Source of the DNA: Nitrospira sp.
GTDB lineage: Bacteria > Nitrospirota > Nitrospiria > Nitrospirales > Nitrospiraceae
NCBI GenBank assembly: GCA_025935475.1
Contig: JAICVE010000175.1
Span: forward strand, 1-6,200
Direction of reading: 5' to 3'
DNA length: 6,200 nt
The notes under the pieces are model-generated. The model ran no database searches, had not been told where the DNA came from, and was given only the letters and a program-made list of their open reading frames with translations. The position numbers were made by a program, and so were the translations under genes. Of the stretch, positions 1 to 5,773 are shown piece after piece; the first letter of the stretch is position 1, and each line of letters opens with the position of its first letter.

Positions 1-640
1 CTGGGCCACAACCGTCGGCGTGGAGATCATGGACAAGACGCCGCTGGTTGGCGATTTCATGGCACGGTTTCTCAAGGGCGGCCCGACGCCGGGGCAAATG
101 ACGTTGAGCCGGTTCTTTGTGATCCATGTCATGATCCTTCCAGCCGCGCTGATGGGCCTCGCCGGTCTTCACCTGTTCCTGGTCCGTGCGGCCGGTCCGG
201 CCGGTCCCTTTCGGGGCACGCCGGAGGAAATCAAGGCGAAAACCGATTTCTTTTTCCCGCGCCAAGTCTGGAAGGACATCGTTGGCATGGCCGTGGTGTT
301 CGCAAGCATCGTCGCGATGGCCTTCTGGGAGCCGGTCGTGCTGCTCGAAGAAGCGACGCCCGACCCCGGCGATTACCATCCGGAGCCCGAATGGTATTTT
401 CTTTTCTTGTTCCAGCTTCTGCGGCTGAAAATCTTTGCCGGTGAGTTCGGCCAGTTCCTCGGGGCCATCGCCCTGCCCGGCGCGTTCATGGCCCTGCTGG
501 CAGCGCTGCCGTTCATTGACCGCGATCCCGAACGGAACATCTTCAAGCGTCCGGTCGCGTTGATCGGTTGGATCGTCGTGATGGTGGCGATTCTATTGTT
601 TACGGTGTCCGCAATCATCAACCGTGAGTTTCTGGATTAA
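1..640 (+). CDS. Cytochrome b, C-terminal part (b6/subunit IV fused type), 5' partial
   Basis: This is the C-terminal half of the cytochrome b subunit of a quinol:cytochrome c reductase (complex III), which oxidises quinol in the membrane and passes electrons to haem. The frame is open from base 2 and begins WATTVGVEI, a stretch typical of the loop before helix D, so the real start lies upstream; the GTG at 20 is internal. Counting from that GTG, His36 and His51 in helix D are the expected haem ligands, and their 14-residue spacing is that of cytochrome b6 rather than mitochondrial cytochrome b. The Qo-site PEWY motif is at residues 123-126 (bases 386-397), which in b6f systems lies in separate subunit IV, so here the two parts are fused. 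Hydrophobic helices lie at about 31-56, 87-108, 144-166 and 178-200. A Rieske protein would be expected upstream. The gene ends 29 bases before the next start. Confidence 0.93.
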   Translation, partial: WATTVGVEIMDKTPLVGDFMARFLKGGPTPGQMTLSRFFVIHVMILPAALMGLAGLHLFLVRAAGPAGPFRGTPEEIKAKTDFFFPRQVWKDIVGMAVVFASIVAMAFWEPVVLLEEATPDPGDYHPEPEWYFLFLFQLLRLKIFAGEFGQFLGAIALPGAFMALLAALPFIDRDPERNIFKRPVALIGWIVVMVAILLFTVSAIINREFLD

Positions 641-669
641 GATCGGCGCAAGCCGGTTGCAGGAAGCTA

Positions 670-1647
670 ATGAGCGACGAACGCGACGTGTCCCCTACGA
701 AGATCGGTCTCGGCGTGCTCTGGTCCGCATTCTGGACCGGCTTACCGATCAAGCTGGCCTTTGTGCTGGTCTTTTTTGCTATGGATCTGATGCATTTCGA
801 AAACCGGCTGGGGCTGGGCTTTTTGATGGTGTTGGCCAGTCCCGTCACGGTGTTTGCGGTGCCGATCATTACGTTGGGCCTGGAGTCGCATATCGGAGAA
901 GGGGCGGGCATCGCGTTGTTGTTCCTGCTCTCAATCCCTATTGATATCTGGGCGTTGGGCCTCGTCGGCCGCACCTATTTCCTCGAGAAATTCCGAAAAG
1001 AGCCGCCCGAAGGGCTTGGAGTAACGCTCTGGTGGAAAAGCGCCGTCGTCGGCGCGGTCTTTCTCCCCCTGGTGTGGTTCATCGTCGGGACAGTGACCTC
1101 GACGGCCATCTCCATGGCCCATTCGCTCATGGAACTCGAGCTCCTCAAAGGCGTTCCCGTCGCGGAACGCATCGCCGTGGAGCTAAGTCTGTGGGGCAGC
1201 GTCTCAACGGTGGTCTTAATTGTTCTGCTCCTCATTGGCGTTTCGCTCGTGGGGCGGATCATTCGAAGCACGGCGGCAGCGGCGCGGCCTATCTCGGACA
1301 GTTATCAGAACATCGTGAAGCGATGGGATTTGATGCGAGTGCCGGCGGATCAGGGCTTGGTGCTCACGTCGATCACCCTGGGCGGCGTCGTGCTGGCGGT
1401 CCTCTTTTGGGCTGCGCTGCCGGTGACGACTCCTCATCCTCACGAATGTTGCAAGAAGCCCGACGCTAAAGCCGAGCCGCTCTTCAAGCCGGTCGAAACC
1501 CTGAACAAAGACGAAAAAATGATCGCGCAGTTAGCGATGCAGATCGACGCTTTGGAAAAGCAGAAGGCCGAGGCGGAGAAGGACAAAGGGAAGGGAAAGA
1601 AGGCCGGGAGCGAGGCGGCGGCTCCAGCGCCGAAGAAGAAACCGTAA
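670..1647 (+). CDS. Six-helix membrane protein of unknown function with His/Cys motif and Lys/Ala-rich tail
   Basis: I do not recognise this 325-residue protein as a member of a named family. It has six hydrophobic segments at about residues 15-40, 47-71, 79-100, 121-147, 172-197 and 230-250. A hydrophilic tail of about 75 residues follows. The tail opens with HPHECCKKP (256-264), where two His and two adjacent Cys could bind a metal, continues with a probable short coiled coil (about 278-305), and ends in a Lys/Ala/Pro-rich stretch. No CxxCH haem motif is present. The loops after helices 3 and 5 are rich in Arg/Lys, which by the positive-inside rule would put both ends in the periplasm, although the Lys-rich tail makes this uncertain. 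AGGA at 661-664 supports the ATG at 670. Its place between cytochrome b and the oxidase gene suggests an accessory, assembly or structural part of the respiratory complex; this is inferred from position only. Confidence 0.85.
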   Translation: MSDERDVSPTKIGLGVLWSAFWTGLPIKLAFVLVFFAMDLMHFENRLGLGFLMVLASPVTVFAVPIITLGLESHIGEGAGIALLFLLSIPIDIWALGLVGRTYFLEKFRKEPPEGLGVTLWWKSAVVGAVFLPLVWFIVGTVTSTAISMAHSLMELELLKGVPVAERIAVELSLWGSVSTVVLIVLLLIGVSLVGRIIRSTAAAARPISDSYQNIVKRWDLMRVPADQGLVLTSITLGGVVLAVLFWAALPVTTPHPHECCKKPDAKAEPLFKPVETLNKDEKMIAQLAMQIDALEKQKAEAEKDKGKGKKAGSEAAAPAPKKKP

Positions 1648-1659
1648 TCGTGCCTGACT

Positions 1660-1667
1660 GGAAGAGG
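1660..1667 (+). promoter_or_regulatory. Ribosome binding site deciding the oxidase start
   Basis: GGAAGAGG sits eight bases before the ATG at 1676. The in-frame GTG at 1667 overlaps this site and would have no usable spacing, so ATG 1676 is the better start. Confidence 0.7.
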
Positions 1668-1675
1668 TGAGTGCC

Positions 1676-3532
1676 ATGCGACACCAGGGCGGACAGCTCC
1701 AGCAAATGCTCCGGACCCTCCGCGGTCACGGAGGATGGCTCTCGGTGTGGTTGCTTGCGGCAGGATGGCTTGCGTTGCCGTCGTTGGGTATTGCTGCGGA
1801 AGGTGCTCCCGCCGGTCCCGTCGAATATCGCGATATTCCCGGTATCGGCAGCCGGAACATCGTGTGGGTCATCGCGCAGTTGCACTTGCTGCTCGCGGGC
1901 TTCGTGTTGGGGGTCCCGATCTTCGCCTGGCTCTGTGAAATCGTCGGCTGGAAGAGCGGAGAAAAGCGCTACGACAAGCTGGCCAAAGAGTTCACGAAGC
2001 TGTTGACCTCGTCCTACGCGACGACGGCGCTCTTCGGCGGGATTCTGCTGTTCCTGCTCATCGGCTTCTACCCGAAGCTGATGAACTACCTGACGGATAT
2101 CTTTTTCCCCTCGTTTGTCTTCTACTGCATCCTCTTTCTCCTCGAGACCGCCACCCTCTACCTCTACTGGTACGGCTGGGATGCGATGCAGGACGGCGGA
2201 AAGAAGACGTTTCACATTTTCCTGGGATTTCTGCTGAACCTCTTTGCGTTCTTCATTATGATCGTGCCGAACTCCTGGGCCACGTTCCAAGCGAGTCCGG
2301 TCGTGATCGCGGAAGGCACGGACTTGGCGCGGGCCTGGGCCGCAACCTGGAATCCGACCTGGTGGCCGGTCAATATCCACCGACTCATCGCCAACGTCGT
2401 GCTCGGCGGCTATATCTGCGGTGCCTATGCGGGCATCCGATATCTGGCCGCCCGAAATGCCGAAGAACGGGATCATTACGACTGGATGGGCTACGTGGGA
2501 AATTTCATCGGCGTGTTCGGTCTGCTGCCGCTCCCCTTCGCCGGCTATTGGCTGATGCGCGAAATCTATCAGTACAACCAGCAGATGGGGATTACGCTCA
2601 TGGGCGGATTCCTTTCCTGGCTCTTCATCCTGCAAGCCATGCTGATCGGCGTGCTGTTCCTCGGCTCGAACTATTACTTCTGGCTCGGGATCACGCACCG
2701 CATTCCGGGATCGGAACATCAGTACAAAAAGCCGATCATGACCATGCTGGTCATTCTGCTGTTGTGCCTCGGTGTCTGGATGACCCCCCATTCACTGGTC
2801 GCCAGCCTGGAAGAAGCGCGCAAGATGGGCGGGACGCACCATCCGCTTCTCGGCGTCTTCGGCGTCATGTCGGCAAAGATGACGGTGGCCAATTTGATGA
2901 TTCTCGTCACGTTCATGAGCTTCATCATGTATTGGCGCGCGGGCAAACAGGAAACGGCTACCTGGGCCAAAGTTGCGCGGTCGGTGATGGGTGCGGTGCT
3001 GATCCTTGCGGGAATTGCCGTGATCGTGCTGGGCGTCTGGGGCTATTTCGTGCCGGCGATCATCCGCATCAATTACTTCTCGACCTCGCAGGTGCTGATC
3101 GTCCTGTTCGTAATGCTGACCATTACGCCGCTCACGGCGCTGTTGTTGAAGAGCGCTAGAACGACCACGGAAATGGTCTGGGGCCGGATGCCTCCGCGCG
3201 CCGGATATGCACTGGTGTTGAACGCGGTCATGGTCATTCTCTTGATGACCCTGATGGGCTATGCCCGGTCCTCCTCGCGCGTGCACTGGCATGTGTACGG
3301 CGTTATGCGGGACTCGTCGCAATATGCATTTTCTCCTGCGTTGGGCTATGCCGCGGCGTTCATGGCGCTCAATACGTTCCTGTTTTGCATGCTCGTGGCC
3401 TTTATTTTCTGGGTCGCGACCATGGGGGATAAGGGCAAAGCCACTGGCTATGGTGGGGGAGAGAAAGGCAAATTGCCGCACGGCGTGCCCGCGATGGCGG
3501 GCGGATCGCCTCCGCGCGGAAACGAGCAATAA
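1676..3532 (+). CDS. Cytochrome bd-like terminal oxidase subunit (divergent, extended CydA homologue)
   Basis: This 618-residue membrane protein resembles subunit I of cytochrome bd oxidases and probably reduces oxygen. Numbering from ATG 1676, a hydrophobic leader (about 21-41) is followed by some 12-13 further membrane segments, against nine helices in canonical CydA. By eye, His70 matches the N-terminal haem ligand (E. coli H19), Glu157 in FLLET matches E107, and His235 in the NP...IHRL stretch matches H186, the b558 ligand. NSWATFQASP (199-208) resembles the family's N-W-M-Q-x-P region, and WHVYGVMR (538-545) corresponds to the C-terminal GRQPW-V-YG region. The E99 position is Phe149, GRQPW is altered to SRVHW, and the quinol-binding Q-loop region appears shortened. 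Extra His residues at 388-389 and 537/539 could bind a metal. No CydB follows; cytochrome c genes do. Proteins of this type have been proposed as the terminal oxidase of Nitrospira. Family membership is fairly sure; the electron donor is inferred. Confidence 0.85.
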   Translation: MRHQGGQLQQMLRTLRGHGGWLSVWLLAAGWLALPSLGIAAEGAPAGPVEYRDIPGIGSRNIVWVIAQLHLLLAGFVLGVPIFAWLCEIVGWKSGEKRYDKLAKEFTKLLTSSYATTALFGGILLFLLIGFYPKLMNYLTDIFFPSFVFYCILFLLETATLYLYWYGWDAMQDGGKKTFHIFLGFLLNLFAFFIMIVPNSWATFQASPVVIAEGTDLARAWAATWNPTWWPVNIHRLIANVVLGGYICGAYAGIRYLAARNAEERDHYDWMGYVGNFIGVFGLLPLPFAGYWLMREIYQYNQQMGITLMGGFLSWLFILQAMLIGVLFLGSNYYFWLGITHRIPGSEHQYKKPIMTMLVILLLCLGVWMTPHSLVASLEEARKMGGTHHPLLGVFGVMSAKMTVANLMILVTFMSFIMYWRAGKQETATWAKVARSVMGAVLILAGIAVIVLGVWGYFVPAIIRINYFSTSQVLIVLFVMLTITPLTALLLKSARTTTEMVWGRMPPRAGYALVLNAVMVILLMTLMGYARSSSRVHWHVYGVMRDSSQYAFSPALGYAAAFMALNTFLFCMLVAFIFWVATMGDKGKATGYGGGEKGKLPHGVPAMAGGSPPRGNEQ

Positions 3533-3580
3533 GGGAATGTGAGAGGGCAGCATTTCTAATGTGCGCACCGAAGGAAGCCT

Positions 3581-4204
3581 ATGGATGAAGTCGTCAAGCT
3601 GCAGCTCATTGGTCTGACGGTCGTCGGACTGGGCATCGTCATTCTGCTGTTTATCCGGGCCCAGTTCGCCCGGGTCATCGGATTTGTCGCCATCGTGCTG
3701 GGCCTCTTCTCGCTCGTGGCGCTGTCGGTTCCGCAGATGGCCTCGCTGCCGCCCGCTGAAGAAAAATTCGACATCGCCACCGTCAAGACCCCGACGGACA
3801 TGGCGGCGATCGGGCAGAAGATTTTTTTCAGTAAAGGGCAATGCGCACTCTGCCATTCCATCGGCCCGAGCGAATCGGCGCGGTGTCCGGACCTCAAAGG
3901 CATCGGCTCCAAGCTGAGCCGCGAGTTCATTTTCGAAAGCCTGACGCAGCCGCAGGCCTACATTTACCTGGATTACCGGCACGAAGGGCAGCCCAAGGAA
4001 TATCCGGCCCGCATGCCCTACATCAACAAGAACCCCATCGGCCTGACGAAAAATGAAATTTTGTCCGTGATCGCGTTCCTGCAGCAGATGAGCGGGGAGC
4101 CGATCTCCGTCAGTCCGTCTGAGCTCGAAGTGCCGGGACAGGCGCCATCCGCGCCGGTCAAGGCCGGAGATTCCGGACCGGTCGCCGTCGCACAGGCACG
4201 TTGA
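3581..4204 (+). CDS. Membrane-anchored monohaem cytochrome c (two N-terminal helices)
   Basis: This 207-residue protein is a class I-like cytochrome c, probably carrying electrons on the periplasmic face of the membrane. Two hydrophobic helices (about residues 7-26 and 29-50) form an N-terminal anchor. The haem domain follows, with one CALCH motif at 88-92 (bases 3842-3856) binding haem c and Met145 in ARMPYI as the likely axial ligand. A third Cys, Cys102, lies just after the haem motif. The last 30 or so residues are Pro/Ala/Val-rich and look disordered. AAGGA at 3571-3575, five bases before the ATG, supports the start. The gene follows the bd-like oxidase after 48 bases and its stop lies 10 bases before the next start, so it is probably an electron donor to, or a subunit of, that oxidase. 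A two-helix hairpin rather than a single anchor suggests a fixed complex subunit (inference). Confidence 0.9.
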   Translation: MDEVVKLQLIGLTVVGLGIVILLFIRAQFARVIGFVAIVLGLFSLVALSVPQMASLPPAEEKFDIATVKTPTDMAAIGQKIFFSKGQCALCHSIGPSESARCPDLKGIGSKLSREFIFESLTQPQAYIYLDYRHEGQPKEYPARMPYINKNPIGLTKNEILSVIAFLQQMSGEPISVSPSELEVPGQAPSAPVKAGDSGPVAVAQAR

Positions 4205-4209
4205 GGAGG
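4203..4209 (+). promoter_or_regulatory. Strong ribosome binding site overlapping the upstream stop
   Basis: GAGGAGG begins within the TGA stop (4202-4204) of the preceding cytochrome gene and lies five bases before the ATG at 4215. This arrangement is consistent with coupled translation of the two cytochromes. Confidence 0.7.
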
Positions 4210-4214
4210 CACCC

Positions 4215-4931
4215 ATGGGCGCATTGACTAAACCGATTATCTTGTTGGTCGTCATTTATCTCCTGTTGAAGTTCGTGGTGCCGAACGTTCCGGGTTCAGC
4301 GCCGTTGCCCTCCAGCCTCATCTTTCTGTACCTCATGCTGACGATGGCGGGTATCGTCATCTATTACACCATGAGCGGCGAGTCGAAGGACGCCTTCTGG
4401 GGACCGATTCAACGCTTCCTGACCGGCGAGAACATTGGCGCACTGCAGACCGCGCGCTACGGCGTGCTGATCCTCTTTCCGTTGCTGGTCGGTTGGCAGA
4501 CCTATGGAAGCACGGCAGTGAGTGATGCGCCGCCTGCGGAAAACCGCACCATTCATCCCGCGCCTCCGGGCGAGTACACCGGTTTGTCGAACCCCGTCTC
4601 GAAAACGCCGGAGAACATCATGCAGGGCAAGGGTTTCTACGCCGCGTTCTGCTCTCCCTGCCACGGCGGGAATTTCGACGGCAAGGGTCCGGCTGCCCGC
4701 GGCTTCAACCCCCCGCCGGCCAACTTCTCCGACCCGACGACGATCGCCATGCTCCAGGAGAGCTATCTCTTCTGGCGGATCAAGAAGGGTGGAGTCGGCC
4801 TGCCGATTGAAGGCATGCCATGGAAGTCGGCCATGCCGCGGTGGGAGGTCGAGTTGCCTGATGAATGGATTTGGAAGATCATCCTCGGCGAGTACGACGG
4901 GGCCCATCAATCTCCGCGCACATGGGAGTAA
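4215..4931 (+). CDS. Membrane-anchored monohaem cytochrome c (three N-terminal helices)
   Basis: This 238-residue protein joins a membrane part to a cytochrome c domain. Hydrophobic segments lie at about residues 8-22, 34-52 and 82-100; an odd number, starting from a cytoplasmic N-terminus, puts the haem domain in the periplasm as required for haem attachment. The single haem motif is CSPCH at 146-150 (bases 4650-4664), followed by a GKGPAA stretch common in this type of cytochrome. The axial Met is probably Met201 (GMPW) or Met207 (AMPRW); I cannot choose between them by eye. A Pro-rich linker (about 106-128) joins the two parts. The gene lies between another anchored cytochrome and the NxrC-like gene, so it may relay electrons between the reductase and the bd-like oxidase. 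The three-helix anchor is unusual for a simple electron carrier and points to a stable subunit of a complex (inference). Confidence 0.9.
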   Translation: MGALTKPIILLVVIYLLLKFVVPNVPGSAPLPSSLIFLYLMLTMAGIVIYYTMSGESKDAFWGPIQRFLTGENIGALQTARYGVLILFPLLVGWQTYGSTAVSDAPPAENRTIHPAPPGEYTGLSNPVSKTPENIMQGKGFYAAFCSPCHGGNFDGKGPAARGFNPPPANFSDPTTIAMLQESYLFWRIKKGGVGLPIEGMPWKSAMPRWEVELPDEWIWKIILGEYDGAHQSPRTWE

Positions 4932-4945
4932 CACTCAGGTTTGAC

Positions 4946-4949
4946 GAGG
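4946..4949 (+). promoter_or_regulatory. Ribosome binding site deciding the NxrC-like gene start
   Basis: GAGG lies five bases before the ATG at 4955. The longer in-frame start at 4865 would overlap the preceding gene by 67 bases and would bury the signal peptide, so 4955 is preferred. Confidence 0.65.
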
Positions 4950-4954
4950 CACCT

Positions 4955-5773
4955 ATGAGACAGCGACGTGCGATCAGAGCGGTGGCGGGCGCAACCTTTG
5001 TGGTGCTGCTTGCGGCAAGCCTTCCCGGCTGGGCCCAAGAAAGCGTCGCCGTTCGCGCCATGATGACCAAGGAGCCCATCCCGCTGGACGATCCGAATGC
5101 CGCCGCCTGGACCAGCGCCCCTCAGGCCCAGTTTCCGCTGTCTCCGCAAGTGCACTGGCAAAATCGCATCCAGGAAGTGACCGTGAAGGACGTCAAGGTG
5201 CGCGCCTTGAACGACGGCCAGCGCGTCGCGGTGCTGCTCGAATATACCGATCCGACCGAAGACCCGGCTGATGCCGCCGCGCTCGAGTTCATGGTCGGTG
5301 ATAAGAAGGCGCACTTTGCGCATGGACAACCGATGGCCCAGGTGCAAGGCGGCCCGGTGAACATCTGGTTTTGGCGCAACAAGGACGGCAAAGGCGTCGA
5401 CATGAGCGCGATGGGCTTCGGCACGCTGAAGGCGCAAACCCACCAAGACGTCACGGCGAAGGGCGCGTATGCCAATGGCACCTGGAAGGTCGTCTTCTCT
5501 CGCGCGATGGCCACCGAACATCCCGACGAGGATATGCAGCTCAAGCCCGGAGAATTCATCAATATCGCGTTCGCCGTCTGGGATGGACGCAAAGACGGAG
5601 CCGGAGACCTCGTAGAAAAGGGATCGCAGAAGGCGGTCTCCTCTTGGTGGTATTTCCGCGCTGAAGCGCCTCCCGACTATTCCGGCTACATCTATGCGGC
5701 GCTGGCCACTGGCGTGGCGCTGGCGTTTCAGTTCGTGTTGATCCGCAAACTGAGGAAAGGGCACTCAGCATGA
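4955..5773 (+). CDS. Haem-b-binding subunit of the NxrC / ethylbenzene dehydrogenase gamma type, membrane anchored
   Basis: This 272-residue protein resembles the haem-b gamma subunits of type II DMSO reductase-family enzymes (ethylbenzene dehydrogenase gamma, NxrC of Nitrospira), which accept electrons in the periplasm. An N-terminal signal peptide (about residues 1-27, likely cut after PGWA) begins with an Arg-rich segment containing a double Arg, so Sec or Tat export are both possible. The domain shows the family stretch PVNIWFW (134-140). In ethylbenzene dehydrogenase, haem b is held by a Met and a Lys; Met127 before this motif and Lys226 in SQKAVSSWWYF are the matching candidates, so haem binding is likely retained. 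A C-terminal helix (about 244-263) followed by basic residues anchors it to the membrane. No catalytic molybdenum subunit or iron-sulphur subunit is in the window, so here it probably serves the oxidase cluster rather than a nitrite oxidoreductase, but partners encoded elsewhere are possible. Confidence 0.85.
   Translation: MRQRRAIRAVAGATFVVLLAASLPGWAQESVAVRAMMTKEPIPLDDPNAAAWTSAPQAQFPLSPQVHWQNRIQEVTVKDVKVRALNDGQRVAVLLEYTDPTEDPADAAALEFMVGDKKAHFAHGQPMAQVQGGPVNIWFWRNKDGKGVDMSAMGFGTLKAQTHQDVTAKGAYANGTWKVVFSRAMATEHPDEDMQLKPGEFINIAFAVWDGRKDGAGDLVEKGSQKAVSSWWYFRAEAPPDYSGYIYAALATGVALAFQFVLIRKLRKGHSA
5753..5760 (+). promoter_or_regulatory. Ribosome binding site inside the NxrC-like gene for the last cytochrome
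   Basis: AGGAAAGG lies within the end of the upstream coding region, nine bases before the ATG at 5770. The start and the upstream stop overlap as ATGA, which indicates translational coupling. Confidence 0.65.

Noticed and set aside
1667..1675. GTG start at 1667 for the oxidase gene
   Set aside because: The GTG overlaps the apparent ribosome binding site, while ATG 1676 is correctly spaced from it.
2362..3159. Plus-strand open frame of 265 codons inside the oxidase gene
   Set aside because: It lies in another frame of a gene with clear membrane helices and family motifs, and its Arg/His/Pro-rich product looks like out-of-frame translation.
3533..3580. Largest intergenic gap (48 bases), tested for a terminator or promoter
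   Set aside because: I saw no convincing hairpin followed by a T run and no clear -35/-10 pair; only the ribosome binding site of the next gene is supported.
1484..4255. Two long, nearly contiguous open frames on the minus strand (1484-2791 and 2792-4255)
   Set aside because: They mirror well-recognised plus-strand oxidase and cytochrome genes. Their translations are rich in Arg, His, Gln and Asp with no recognisable motif, as expected for antisense shadows in GC-rich DNA.
4865..4954. Upstream start for the NxrC-like gene
   Set aside because: It would overlap the preceding cytochrome gene and place a charged stretch before the signal peptide; ATG 4955 has its own ribosome binding site.
4907..5764. 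Minus-strand open frame of 285 codons opposite the NxrC-like gene
   Set aside because: The plus-strand gene has a signal peptide, family motifs and an anchor helix; the antisense product has no such features and a composition typical of a shadow frame.
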